The notes under the pieces: generated by a model
The model's database searches: none
Seen by the model: only the letters and a program-made list of their open reading frames with translations
What the model was told of the DNA's origin: nothing
Assembly (NCBI RefSeq): GCF_011602085.1
Contig: NZ_JAAONY010000001.1
Location: 1,054,001-1,118,000, forward strand
From: Pseudoteredinibacter isoporae
GTDB taxonomy: Bacteria > Pseudomonadota > Gammaproteobacteria > Pseudomonadales > Cellvibrionaceae
Length of the DNA: 64,000 nt
Reading direction: 5' to 3'
Translations under genes and position numbers: made by a program
Shown: positions 38,341 to 48,385 of the stretch, piece after piece
Numbering within the stretch: the stretch's first letter is position 1
Layout of the letters: every line of letters starts with the position of its first letter

Positions 38341-39495
38341 ATGGCCTGGAATGAACCGGGTGGAAATAATAAAGACCCATGGGGCGGTGGCGGAAACCGC
38401 GGCGGTGGCAATAATAATGACGGGCCACCGGATTTAGATGAGGTGTTTAAAAAGGTTCAGGATCGCCTGGATAACCTGTTTGGTAATGGCGGCGGTAAAA
38501 ACTCCGGCAACAAAGGCTCCGGTCTCCCTCTGATGTTGATCTTTATCGTTTTGGGTGTGTTTTACATCGTCCAGAGCTTCTACCAGATCGACGAGCAGGA
38601 GCGTGGTGTTGTGCTTCGCCTGGGTGAGTACAACCGTACTCTTGAGCCGGGTTTGAAGTTTGCGCCGGCGCTGATCGATCAGGTGATCATTGTAAACGTC
38701 ACCAAGCAGCGTGTTCATTCGGCCCAGTCCACAATGCTGACCAAGGATGAAAACATCGTCCAGGTCGACTTGTCTGTCCAATACAATATTGCTGATCCGG
38801 TTGATTACACTCTGCGTGTTCGCAACCCTGATGGCAGTTTGGTACAGGCGACGGATTCGGCTTTGCGTCATGTGGTGGGTTCTTCCCGCATGGATGACGT
38901 GTTGACGGTTGGTCGTGAGAAAATCGCCCAGGACGTTCAGTTGCGTTTGCAGGATTATCTGGACAACTACCAGACCGGTATTCTGGTGAGCAAAGTGAAC
39001 ATGGAAGGTGTTGAACCTCCCCGCGAAGTTCAGGACGCTTTCGATGACGTGATCAAGGCCCGAGAGGACAAGACACGTACCGAAAACGAAGCCCAGGCTT
39101 ACGCCAACGGCATTATTCCAGAAGCGCGTGGTAAAGCTCAGCGGATGGTGGAAGAAGCTAATGCTTATCAAGCGGAGGTTGTCAGTCGCGCCAAGGGTGA
39201 GGCAGAACGCTTTACCGATCTGTTGGTGGAATACCAGAAGGCGCCTGAAGTGACTCGCGAGCGTATGTATCTGGATGCGGTCGAGCAGGTGATGTCGCGT
39301 TCATCCAAGGTAATGATCGATGTCGAAGGCGGCAACAATATGTTGTACCTGCCACTGGATAAGATTGCCAAGCCGAGTGCCAGCTATCCGTCCAGCCAGG
39401 TGGTTTCGCCCGATATGGTTCGTGATATCAAGAACCGTGTAATCGATGAATTGCGTCGTGATGCTGCTGCCAATCGTCGTAGGGAGGCCCGCTAA
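38341..39495 (+). CDS. hflK: FtsH-regulating SPFH membrane protein HflK
   Basis: A 384-residue inner-membrane protein that joins HflC in a large cage around FtsH and restrains its proteolysis. The N-terminus is Gly/Asn-rich (MAWNEPGGNNKDPWGGGG), followed by one membrane helix (about 63-80) and the SPFH/band-7 domain (about 80-290) with a long coiled coil. A frame opening 18 codons upstream is not used because the family starts at MAWNEPG and GGAG lies nearby. An AATAGCC-TC-GGCTATT hairpin (38228-38243) lies in the 160-base gap after hflX and may mark the promoter or an attenuator. Confidence 0.96.
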   Translation: MAWNEPGGNNKDPWGGGGNRGGGNNNDGPPDLDEVFKKVQDRLDNLFGNGGGKNSGNKGSGLPLMLIFIVLGVFYIVQSFYQIDEQERGVVLRLGEYNRTLEPGLKFAPALIDQVIIVNVTKQRVHSAQSTMLTKDENIVQVDLSVQYNIADPVDYTLRVRNPDGSLVQATDSALRHVVGSSRMDDVLTVGREKIAQDVQLRLQDYLDNYQTGILVSKVNMEGVEPPREVQDAFDDVIKAREDKTRTENEAQAYANGIIPEARGKAQRMVEEANAYQAEVVSRAKGEAERFTDLLVEYQKAPEVTRERMYLDAVEQVMSRSSKVMIDVEGGNNMLYLPLDKIAKPSASYPSSQVVSPDMVRDIKNRVIDELRRDAAANRRREAR

Positions 39496-40376
39496 TGAAT
39501 ACTAAAACCCTATTTGGCCTGTTGCTAATGGGCGTATTGTTGCTGGTTGCTTCCAGCAGCTTGTACATCATCAATGAAACCGAGCGTGCGGTGATGTTGC
39601 GCTTTGGTGCGATCGAAAAGGATGACTTGAAGCCTGGACTGGGCTTTAAAATTCCTTTCGTGAACAACGTCCGTCGCTTCGATGGCCGAGTATTGACTCT
39701 GGATTCGCCGCCTGAGCGTATTTTTACCATCGAGAAAAAAGCTCTGATGGTGGATTCTTTCGCGAAGTGGCGCATCACCGATGTGGGCGTTTACTATCAA
39801 GCTACCTCAGGTGAAGAGCGCACTGCAGTTCGCCTGCTGAGTCAGCGTGTAAACGAAGGCCTGCGTAACCAGTTCGGTGGTCGCTCCCTGCAGGAAGTGG
39901 TCAGTGGTGAGCGTGATGAGCTGATGGCTGATTTGACCCGCAGCCTCACCGAGATTACCAAAAAAGAAATTGGTGTTGAGTTGGTGGATGTCCGCGTTAA
40001 AAAGATCGATCTTCCCGATGACGTAAGTGGTTCGGTTTATGACCGTATGACCTCTGAGCGTGAGAAAGAAGCCCGTGATTACCGTGCAAAAGGCCGTGAG
40101 CAGGCGGAAGTGATTCGCGCGGATGCCGATCGCCAAAAAGCGGTTTTGGAAGCAGAAGCTTATCGTGAATCTGAATTGATTCGCGGTGACGGTGATGCTG
40201 AGGCAGCTGCCATTTACGCCGACGCCTACAGTCGTGATCCTGAGTTCTACTCTTTTGTGCGCAGTTTGAACGCCTACAAGAACTCTTTTAAAGGTCGTGA
40301 AGATATGCTCCTGGTCGATCCAAAGAGCGATTTCTTCCGCTACTTGAATGATTCCAAAGGTAAATCTGACAAGTAG
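39495..40376 (+). CDS. hflC: FtsH-regulating SPFH membrane protein HflC
   Basis: A 293-residue partner of HflK: N-terminal membrane helix (about 5-24), SPFH domain with NETERAVMLRFG and LGFKIPFVNNVRRFDGRVLTLD, then a charged coiled coil (EREKEARDYRAKGREQAE) and a conserved end (RSLNAYKNSF). Its ATG overlaps the hflK stop by one base. A terminator follows 80 bases later, closing the transcript. Confidence 0.96.
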   Translation: MNTKTLFGLLLMGVLLLVASSSLYIINETERAVMLRFGAIEKDDLKPGLGFKIPFVNNVRRFDGRVLTLDSPPERIFTIEKKALMVDSFAKWRITDVGVYYQATSGEERTAVRLLSQRVNEGLRNQFGGRSLQEVVSGERDELMADLTRSLTEITKKEIGVELVDVRVKKIDLPDDVSGSVYDRMTSEREKEARDYRAKGREQAEVIRADADRQKAVLEAEAYRESELIRGDGDAEAAAIYADAYSRDPEFYSFVRSLNAYKNSFKGREDMLLVDPKSDFFRYLNDSKGKSDK

Positions 40377-40735
40377 GCCTGAAATACACCATTGACCGGC
40401 AGGAAATGGCCCTTAGGGGCTGTTTTCCACCGGGAAGAAAATGGTAAAATCAGAAAAACCGGGGCTAGCTCCGGTTTTTTTGTGTGTGGGCTTCGGCCCT
40501 GTTGAGTCTGGGCATGGCCCAGTGAAGAGAAAGTTCGCATGTGGGAAGATTTGGGTTGAGCCCTAAGTCTACTGAAGGTGCGAGGAAGGGTGATCCCTTT
40601 TCTGTACCCCCACCGATGGCGCCGCCTGGTCGTACAAAGGCACAGGTGAATGATTCACACATTCGTGTAACTAGCCTGCCCAGCGTATTGGCAGGCCCAA
40701 TGTACCTGATTAATTAAACGTGAAGGATTGTCACC
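40377..40735 (+). other. 359-base interval between hflC and hisZ: terminator and structured hisZ leader
   Basis: After the hflC terminator (40457-40481) about 250 bases precede hisZ. I see GTGAA-TGA-TTCAC (around 40646), ACAC-ATTC-GTGT just after it, and a stronger GCCTGCC (40674-40680) / GGCAGGC (40690-40696) hairpin ending 39 bases before the ATG. No gene is convincing, and the DUF2065 gene that often lies here in relatives is missing. A leader RNA with regulatory folding is possible. Confidence 0.4.
40457..40481 (+). terminator. Rho-independent terminator after hflC
   Basis: AACCGGGGCTAGCTCCGGTT is a near-perfect self-complementary stem followed by a run of seven T. It ends the hfq-hflX-hflK-hflC transcript before hisZ. 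Confidence 0.88.
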
Positions 40736-41932
40736 ATGAGCACTGGCCCGGCTAATGTCGACCGCTGGTTATTGCCCGATGGCGTGGAAGAAATGCTGCC
40801 TGCCGAAGCGGCAAAAATTGAAGCCTTGCGTCGCCGTTTGATCGATACCTATCGCAGTTGGGGATACGACCAGGTTATTCCCCCGCTGATTGAATACACA
40901 GATTCCTTGCTGATTGGTTTGGGGCATGACCTCGACCTGCTGACGTTTAAAATGACCGATCAGCTGAGTGGACGCACTTTGGGTATTCGCGCGGATATAA
41001 CCCCGCAGACCGCCCGAATGGATGCTCATAGCTTTCGTCGCCAGGGGCCAAACCGCCTGTGCTATGCAGGTCATGTACTGCATACCAAACCAAAGGGGCC
41101 ACTGGCCACTCGATCTCCCATTCAGGCGGGCGTCGAATTGTTTGGTGAAGCGGGTTTGGATGCGGACATTGAAGTGGTTTCACTGATGCTGGAAACCCTG
41201 CAGCTGGCCGGCCTGGAAACCGCCAATATTGATTTGGGTCATGTTGGTATTTATCGAGCGGTAGCGGAAGCTGCGGGTTTGAGTGCAGCTGAGCAAGAGA
41301 CTTTCTTTGAGCTGCTGCAACACAAAGCCATTTCGGAGCTGGAACAATGGCTGGAGAGCTTGTCGCTGTCCGCTGAGTTTGTTGACCTTCTCCAACAGAT
41401 GCCGCGCTTGGCGGGAGACAAGTCCGTGTTGGATAAAGCTCGCCAGTGGTTCAATGGTGTATCGGAAGATGCCCTGGCGGCTCTGGATGAATTGGAAGCG
41501 ATTGCGGCGGTGATCGAGCAGCGCTACCCGGGTACCCAAATGTATTTCGATCTCTCCGAGGTGCGTGGCTACAACTATCACACCGGATTGATCTTTGCGG
41601 CCTATGCTGATGGCATCGGTCAGGCCATCGCCAACGGTGGACGTTATGACCATATTGGTGAAGTGTTCGGTCGAGCGCGCCCTGCTACGGGCTTCGCGGT
41701 TGATGTCACCAAGCTGGCACAGTTGATCAGTGATGGTCCGGCAGCGATGCGTGGCATTTATGCTGCGGCCAGTGATGATCCGGCCCAGTGGCAAGCGGTA
41801 AGGGATTTGCGCGCGCAGGGCGAAAGAGTTGTTTGTGGTTTGGCAGATCAGCCAGCCATTCAGGAAGAGCTGGCTTGTGATCGCCAGTTACAGTTAATTA
41901 ATGGCGACTATCAGGTCGTTGAATGGCGCTAA
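40736..41932 (+). CDS. hisZ: ATP phosphoribosyltransferase regulatory subunit
   Basis: A 398-residue paralogue of histidyl-tRNA synthetase that pairs with the short form of HisG to start histidine synthesis. The class II fold is visible (YRSWGYDQVIPPLIEYTDSL, RADITPQTARMDAH motif 2, GGRYDHIGEVFGRARPATGF motif 3), but there is no anticodon-binding domain and the HisRS catalytic residues are altered. AAGGA precedes the ATG. Standing just before purA is the common gammaproteobacterial place. Confidence 0.94.
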   Translation: MSTGPANVDRWLLPDGVEEMLPAEAAKIEALRRRLIDTYRSWGYDQVIPPLIEYTDSLLIGLGHDLDLLTFKMTDQLSGRTLGIRADITPQTARMDAHSFRRQGPNRLCYAGHVLHTKPKGPLATRSPIQAGVELFGEAGLDADIEVVSLMLETLQLAGLETANIDLGHVGIYRAVAEAAGLSAAEQETFFELLQHKAISELEQWLESLSLSAEFVDLLQQMPRLAGDKSVLDKARQWFNGVSEDALAALDELEAIAAVIEQRYPGTQMYFDLSEVRGYNYHTGLIFAAYADGIGQAIANGGRYDHIGEVFGRARPATGFAVDVTKLAQLISDGPAAMRGIYAAASDDPAQWQAVRDLRAQGERVVCGLADQPAIQEELACDRQLQLINGDYQVVEWR

Positions 41933-41957
41933 GCCAGTAAAGCTTTATTCAGTTTAA

Positions 41958-43262
<1,305 letters not shown>

Positions 43263-43280
43263 GCGATTTATTGTTTCAAA

Positions 43281-43307
43281 AAGCCGGACTTTATGTCCGG
43301 CTTTTTT
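43281..43307 (+). terminator. Rho-independent terminator after purA
   Basis: AAGCCGGAC, loop TTTAT, GTCCGGCTT form a nine-pair stem followed by T-rich sequence. It closes the hisZ-purA unit. Confidence 0.92.
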
Positions 43308-43440
43308 GTGCCTGTCGGAATCCGTTGGTCCACTTTTGATGCTCTGCCTCACTTAAGTTAATTATGGTATTTGACCTTTGATGCGGCATTCATCATGCTT
43401 CTAGAATAATTAAATCCAATAAGAAGTAGCGAGTATTACG

Positions 43441-44256
43441 ATGTATAAAGCTGCTGTTTTCTTTCTGTTGATTAACTTGTTTGCATTGGGTTGTTTGGCC
43501 AATCCAGCTTCGACAACACCTTCTGCTCATCACACAAATACCCTTATTGCCAGTACGACTTTGGTGCCTCCCTATGTTTATAAAGAGCATGGGCAGCTCA
43601 TGGGCTTGGCTGTCGATATTCTTCGGGAAATTGAAAAGCGAACTGAGCTGGCTCCGATTGATATTCGTATTCAACCCTGGAAGCGTGCCCTGCGTTGGGC
43701 AGAAGACGGTACCAGTGATTTTGTTTTTATGTCGGGTGTGGATAAAGCACGTCAGCGTTGGGGAGACTATATGAGCACGCCGATTATTGTAGAGCGCTAC
43801 CGTTTATACCGTTTGAAATCCCAAGCCGTTGAGTTGACCTCGAATTATCAGCAGGCGAACCGATATCGCATTGGAACTGAACGTGGTTGTTTATATGGTC
43901 ATGGTATTCTGCGAGAGGCAATTGATCAGCGCTTTTCCAGTAATACTATTTCTAACGATACCGAAAGCAATTTGAAAATGCTTTTGCAGGGCCGTGTTGA
44001 CGTTATCGCGGGTGATGCGGTTCGGGTTGCTTGGGCTCTGGAAAAAATGGGGGCTGGCGAGAAAGTGGTCGCGGTCAATTTTGTGGATAGTGAAGACAGT
44101 ATTGTACTTGAATGGCCAACCTATATTGTGTTCTCCAAGAAGCGTGACCACCAGCGCTTAAAAAGCAAAATGGAAGAGGCGCTGAAAGAGTTTTATGCTA
44201 GCACCGCTTACCAAAACTTATTGAAACAATACTCTGGTGGGGCGGTGCGCCTCTAA
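43441..44256 (+). CDS. Periplasmic solute-binding protein, family 3
   Basis: A 271-residue exported protein. A signal peptide ends near CLANPAS; the mature part matches the family-3 solute-binding fold (TTLVPPYVYKEHGQLMGLAVDIL at the start, ILREAIDQRF and RVDVIAGDAVRVAWAL later). No ABC permease or ATPase gene is nearby, so it may be an orphan sensor-like binder, as is common for short family-3 proteins in marine gammaproteobacteria. It converges on the coiled-coil gene with two bases between stops. Confidence 0.87.
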   Translation: MYKAAVFFLLINLFALGCLANPASTTPSAHHTNTLIASTTLVPPYVYKEHGQLMGLAVDILREIEKRTELAPIDIRIQPWKRALRWAEDGTSDFVFMSGVDKARQRWGDYMSTPIIVERYRLYRLKSQAVELTSNYQQANRYRIGTERGCLYGHGILREAIDQRFSSNTISNDTESNLKMLLQGRVDVIAGDAVRVAWALEKMGAGEKVVAVNFVDSEDSIVLEWPTYIVFSKKRDHQRLKSKMEEALKEFYASTAYQNLLKQYSGGAVRL

Positions 44257-44258
44257 GT

Positions 44259-44729
44259 TTATTTACTGGCTTTGCCGGCCTCTAGAATGGGTAAGCCAGC
44301 TTCGGTAGGAATGTATATGCGCTCGCCTTTGCCATCCTGCAATCCTTTAATCCATATATAGCGCAGATATTCTTCGTTGTTTTTAAGGGATTCGCCGATA
44401 ATGCGATTGGCTTCAGCCGCGGCTTTTGCGCGTTCAATGTCAGCAAGGCCCTCGGCTTTGGCTCGAGCAATTTTTGCTTTACCCTCGGCTTCGGCCAGAG
44501 TTACACGAGCTTTTGCCTGCATTAATGCTGCTTGCTCACGCGCCTTGGCTTCCTCAATCAGTATCTGTTTCGACCACTCGGCTTCTCTCAATGCTGCCTG
44601 GCCGTTGAGTTCCTGCTTATAGACGTTGTACTTTGGCCAAGCCCAAAAGGCCAGGATGATCAATGCGATAAAGATAATGGTCAATATTGCCAGTGTACCT
44701 ATGGCCATGGCTGGTCGGTTCTGATACAT
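44259..44729 (-). CDS. Membrane-anchored coiled-coil protein
   Basis: A 156-residue protein with one membrane helix (about 9-31) and a long charged Ala/Glu/Lys-rich coiled coil (about 38-115, with AKAREQAALMQAKARV and AEGLADIERAKAAAEANRI) resembling the C-terminal part of SPFH/stomatin proteins, but without an SPFH domain. The C-terminus (RYIWIKGLQDGKGERIYIPT) is typical of that end. AGGAGG stands nine bases before the ATG. It follows the PhoD-like gene by 62 bases. Its function is unknown; a scaffold for a membrane complex would fit. Confidence 0.75.
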   Translation of the reverse strand: MYQNRPAMAIGTLAILTIIFIALIILAFWAWPKYNVYKQELNGQAALREAEWSKQILIEEAKAREQAALMQAKARVTLAEAEGKAKIARAKAEGLADIERAKAAAEANRIIGESLKNNEEYLRYIWIKGLQDGKGERIYIPTEAGLPILEAGKASK

Positions 44730-44791
44730 GTTTGTCCCTCCTGTTGGCGCTAAATCTTAAAGGGAATTCCCCTTTGGATAAACTGATTTTC

Positions 44792-46654
44792 TTAATCAAA
44801 AAACATCACCGTTTCGCCATTGCTGGCATGAACTTTAACTTCCACATCTTCAATTTTGTCGGCTAATAGTAATTCTCCATAGCCCGCCTGATTGTAGAGT
44901 GTTCGGCTTTTTTGGTCATTGGGGCGGCGATGGCGTATGCGCATGCGACGGCGTTGGGTGAACCAGTTCAGGGGGGATCGAGATCCATAAAACAAACGGT
45001 TCAAGCGATCGAGCCAGCTTAGCAGAGTCCCCGGGAAAGCGTTTTTAAAACCACTTGCTGTTGCTTGCAGAATTCGGGGGCTGTTTTTTCGAAAGCGAAG
45101 GGTGATGTCATAGGCAAAAGAATAATGAACATCGCCGGAAAGAATAATAAAGTTGGGTGGCGTTTTTCCATGCAGGAAAATGTTCAGCATGACATTGGCT
45201 GCACCGGGGTGCGCCATCCAGTTTTCAGCATCAACCAACAAAGGTTTGCCGAAGAACGTAAAAATACGTTGTATAACTTCGATCAGCTTGACCCCGAATA
45301 CGGGGGCAGGCGATACCATGATCACGGCGTCTTCACCAATCAATTCTTGTTGCAGCTCGCTGAGACTTTCCCAATCCATCAGTCCGGAAGGTTTTCCCGG
45401 GCTGCTTTCTGAACGCCATCGATGGGTGCGGGTGTCCAGTACAATCATTTTCGGTTTTGTGTCGATACAGTAGTGCCAATGTTCCCAGTCCAGAACAATA
45501 TCAATCAGCGTCTCATGCTTTGCAATGCCCGTACTTTGGAAGCAGTGGCGAGTACTGTCGCGCAGGGCTTGAAGCGTTTCAGGCTGGTTGCCCCAACCTT
45601 GGCAAATCCAGTAAGCGATCAGGGTATTGCCGATAATTCGTCGTGACAGTGGATTGTTGTATGCAGCTTCTTCCCAGCCACGAGTCAGATTCCAGTCGTC
45701 GGTTACATCGTGATCGTCAAAAATCATATAGCAGGGTAGGCTGGCCAGTACGCGTTGTACTTTTGGCAGCTCACGAATAAAACCATCCAGAATCTGTTTT
45801 TCTCTGTCATAGCGTTCCAGATAGGCTTCCGGAATTCTATTGCGAGCTTCCTGCCAGTCGATCAATTCCCATAAGCTGGGTGACCAGCACAGTAAATACA
45901 TAGCAATACTTTCTGCCAGGGTGATGAGATGATTGTGAGCACCAGCGGAAGTAAAAATGGGTTTGCGTGCACCGCGGAAAAAACTGTCAGTAACTTCCTG
46001 GTTGCTTTTGTCCTGGGGTAAAAGTTTTTCCCGTTGATAATAACAATAAGGGTGTTCCAGGAGCGCATCCTGGCTATTTGCCATGGCTCCTTCCCAGCTT
46101 TCAGAAAATAGACCGAGGTGTTCGATGATCTGGTGGATGGCAGCCAAGGTTGGGCCGGCAACATCGTCTGCGTAAATTTGATCGCCACTCATCATAAGCA
46201 GGGCGGGGCGATCTTCGCTATTGTCCATTTGGGCGAGGCGATCATCCATGCTGGCCATGGCATCGCGTTGCGGGTGATGTGGTTTGCGACAGGAACCGTG
46301 CCAGATTCGATCGATTTCAGCTTTACGCCGAAAGCGTATTCTTTTGTCTCCGGGATAGCAGAGGGCTGAATGATTGGCTTCTTCCAAATCGCTCAGTTGG
46401 TAGAAATAGTCCTGCTCACTGCTAAGCTCTGTTGACACTTGTAGCAAATGAATGAAGCAATGTTGCCCCAGCTGTATGCTGTCACAAATGCGATCATCGA
46501 TTTCAAACTGTTGCTCCTGCCCTTGTTCATCGCTTAACAGGAGTTGGCCCTGCAAAGGCTTGCGAGTGGCTAGCCAAAGCGTAAAAGTGTCTTGATCAAT
46601 ATGACGCAGAATGGGCCCCGCTAATACATCGGGTAGCTCATGCGGTGTTGGCAT
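44792..46654 (-). CDS. PhoD-like metallophosphatase without signal peptide
   Basis: A 620-residue protein of the alkaline phosphatase D/PhoD-like metallophosphoesterase group. Metal-site motifs are LMMSGDQIYADDVAGP, YMIFDDHDVTDDWN, VMVSPAPVFGVK and ILSGDVHYSFAY. Typical PhoD proteins carry a Tat signal; here the protein opens directly with the N-terminal beta domain, so it is likely cytoplasmic. AAGGATAAGTA precedes the ATG. It begins three bases after the DUF2252 stop, so the two are coupled. Substrate is unknown (phosphodiesters, possibly phospholipid head groups or nucleotides). Confidence 0.87.
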   Translation of the reverse strand: MPTPHELPDVLAGPILRHIDQDTFTLWLATRKPLQGQLLLSDEQGQEQQFEIDDRICDSIQLGQHCFIHLLQVSTELSSEQDYFYQLSDLEEANHSALCYPGDKRIRFRRKAEIDRIWHGSCRKPHHPQRDAMASMDDRLAQMDNSEDRPALLMMSGDQIYADDVAGPTLAAIHQIIEHLGLFSESWEGAMANSQDALLEHPYCYYQREKLLPQDKSNQEVTDSFFRGARKPIFTSAGAHNHLITLAESIAMYLLCWSPSLWELIDWQEARNRIPEAYLERYDREKQILDGFIRELPKVQRVLASLPCYMIFDDHDVTDDWNLTRGWEEAAYNNPLSRRIIGNTLIAYWICQGWGNQPETLQALRDSTRHCFQSTGIAKHETLIDIVLDWEHWHYCIDTKPKMIVLDTRTHRWRSESSPGKPSGLMDWESLSELQQELIGEDAVIMVSPAPVFGVKLIEVIQRIFTFFGKPLLVDAENWMAHPGAANVMLNIFLHGKTPPNFIILSGDVHYSFAYDITLRFRKNSPRILQATASGFKNAFPGTLLSWLDRLNRLFYGSRSPLNWFTQRRRMRIRHRRPNDQKSRTLYNQAGYGELLLADKIEDVEVKVHASNGETVMFFD

Positions 46655-46657
46655 TAC

Positions 46658-47959
46658 TTATCCTTCGCTTTGTAATAATTGTTCCAGGATTCGGCAGTCT
46701 TGTTCTACCTGCTTTGCATAGGTTTTAGCTGCACTGACGATATTATGTTCCTGCCCGATCAGCTGTTGTTGTACAGACTGTTCGAATCGCTGTGAGCGTC
46801 GATCGCCCCGGCAATGAGCAAGTGCCAGGGCCGTTCCGCAGGCTTCGGCGTATTGGGTAAAGCCTCCCCTCGCTGCTTTTTTGCCGAGTGCAATATCTTC
46901 GGGATCGAAACCAAGTCGAGCGTGATGCCTTGAGCGAATCAGCCAGTGGCCATCGCGCCATTCGGTTTCGTCCAGCACCATATCGGGGGAGCGTTGCATG
47001 CGGCGCTGACACATAACGGTCAGGTGCGCCGGGTTCAATCTGTTGTTCGGGCTCAAATCAGGAAAATAATGAATCGGTGCGGCTTCGCGCTGGTGCTTCA
47101 CTTCCACCAAATGACACAGCTCCAGCTCGTTTTTGCCGGCGCCTTCCGGACCGACAAGCAAGTAGTAGCGATCCATGTTGACGGAGCCTGTGCCGGCGTT
47201 CAGACGTTTAACAATATCCAGAATGCAGTCATCAACAAAAGGCGCCAAATCAAAGTGGATGGCTTTTAGCTGATCTTCACTGAGTAACTCGAAGCGGTCC
47301 GCTCTAGTGGCAAATCGTAATGGCTGGGCATCCAGATCGACCGATTTGGCAATGGCACTTTTGCGATAAAAATCTTCACCGCCGGCTGCTCGGCGTTTGG
47401 CTTTGTTGAAGCTCTTGAACAAAAAGTGTTGTTCCGGGAACTGATCCAGGCCGCTTTGGTAGAGTTCTTTTTCTTGACCGCTGCAAGTCTTGCTGTAGGC
47501 CTGTACAAAGGCCAATGCCGCTTCTTCGGCGCCTTGTTGATCGACGAATACTTTGCCTTGACCGTCCTTGGTGTCAAAGCGGCCTTCGCTGATGGCCTGA
47601 CAGTGAGCCGCGCACAGAAACAGGCTGCAGCTGAAACGCAGAAGATCCCAGCTGGCGTGACCGATGCAGGCATCATCGAAATCATTGGGGCTAAAAATAA
47701 TATCGCTGCTGTGTGAGCCTTCTTCACTAAGAAAGCCGAAGTTGGAGCTGTGGCAGTCGCCCATAATGGTTGTCAGCGGCATTTGCTGGAGTGCTTGGGG
47801 GACTTGCAATAAACCCGAGGCCAGATCCTGATAAAACAGCGGCGCTGAGCCACGAAAGAAAATAAAAGGGCTCAGGCTCATTTTGTGGTGCTTGGGGATG
47901 CCTAATTTCTGATCTACTCGTTTCAGGCACTCTTGTACCTCGGTATGTCTCGCTGACAT
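46658..47959 (-). CDS. DUF2252-family protein
   Basis: A 433-residue protein with the DUF2252 hallmarks: FFRGSAPLFYQDLA near residue 33, GDCHSSNFGFL, FDDACIGHASWDLLRF and, late, RGGFTQYAEACGTALALAHCRGD. The fold is thought to resemble aminoglycoside-phosphotransferase-like kinases (GDxHxxNF, D-D); activity is not established. GGAG lies before the ATG. It leads the minus-strand group with PhoD-like and coiled-coil genes. Confidence 0.88.
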   Translation of the reverse strand: MSARHTEVQECLKRVDQKLGIPKHHKMSLSPFIFFRGSAPLFYQDLASGLLQVPQALQQMPLTTIMGDCHSSNFGFLSEEGSHSSDIIFSPNDFDDACIGHASWDLLRFSCSLFLCAAHCQAISEGRFDTKDGQGKVFVDQQGAEEAALAFVQAYSKTCSGQEKELYQSGLDQFPEQHFLFKSFNKAKRRAAGGEDFYRKSAIAKSVDLDAQPLRFATRADRFELLSEDQLKAIHFDLAPFVDDCILDIVKRLNAGTGSVNMDRYYLLVGPEGAGKNELELCHLVEVKHQREAAPIHYFPDLSPNNRLNPAHLTVMCQRRMQRSPDMVLDETEWRDGHWLIRSRHHARLGFDPEDIALGKKAARGGFTQYAEACGTALALAHCRGDRRSQRFEQSVQQQLIGQEHNIVSAAKTYAKQVEQDCRILEQLLQSEG

Positions 47960-48051
47960 GTTTGCTCCATCTAATACATCGGTATTGCTTAGACGAGTGT
48001 ATCAGCCATTGGGTGACGGCTGTATGGTGGGGAATGGTAGATGGCAGGCAT

Positions 48052-48084
48052 AAAAAAACCGCTAGGCCATTCTGGCTTAGCGGT
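48052..48084 (-). terminator. Rho-independent terminator after the 23-codon small gene
   Basis: ACCGCTAGGCC (48058-48068) and GGCTTAGCGGT (48074-48084) form an 11-base stem with one mismatch and a five-base loop. On the minus strand six or more T follow (48057-48052). No large gene ends just upstream of it on that strand; the only candidate is the small ORF at 48154-48225. Confidence 0.88.
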
Positions 48085-48153
48085 CTAAAAAAATCTCTAA
48101 ATAATAGAGAAGAAGCGATGATGAAACTGACTGCTTAAGTAAGCCTCGCTAGC

Positions 48154-48225
48154 TTACTTAGTTAAATCCTGTACGGCGATGAAAGCCAACAGGGCTAGAT
48201 AAATACCGAATGCTGCTTGCAACAT
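48154..48225 (-). CDS. Candidate 23-residue hydrophobic small protein
   Basis: ATG at 48225 opens a 23-codon frame (MLQAAFGIYLALLAFIA... VQDLTK, stop TAA). AGGAG stands nine bases before the start, a good Shine-Dalgarno, and a strong terminator follows 70 bases after the stop, so it looks like a complete monocistronic unit between two genes. The peptide is a single hydrophobic helix (about 3-18) with a short polar end, as in small inner-membrane proteins. I recognise no family. A non-coding RNA with the same terminator is the main alternative. Confidence 0.6.
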   Translation of the reverse strand: MLQAAFGIYLALLAFIAVQDLTK

Positions 48226-48385
48226 GTGTCTAATCTCCTGCTAAGTTAGGGTTGGTGGCGAGTTATTTCGCCGTGTTCTTTAAGATGTGTGTAGTCTAGT
48301 TATTGAGCTGTTATGTTTCCAATGGTTTAGATTACTAGCTATAATGAATTCAATTCATAACAAAGAAAAACGATGTAAAAAAGCT

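Larger units (their letters stand above)
47960..48385. other. Interval between DUF2252 and a LysR gene, holding a small ORF and its terminator
   Basis: About 430 bases. The minus strand carries a 23-codon ORF with a Shine-Dalgarno (48154-48225) and a terminator (48052-48084); the remainder (47960-48050) is the DUF2252 leader and promoter region, and 48230-48385 should carry divergent promoters for the small gene and the LysR gene. I see no confident -35/-10 pair. Confidence 0.5.

Noticed and set aside
40465-40662. 65-codon minus-strand frame between hflC and hisZ
   Set aside because: Overlaps the hflC terminator; no ribosome-binding site, no domain.
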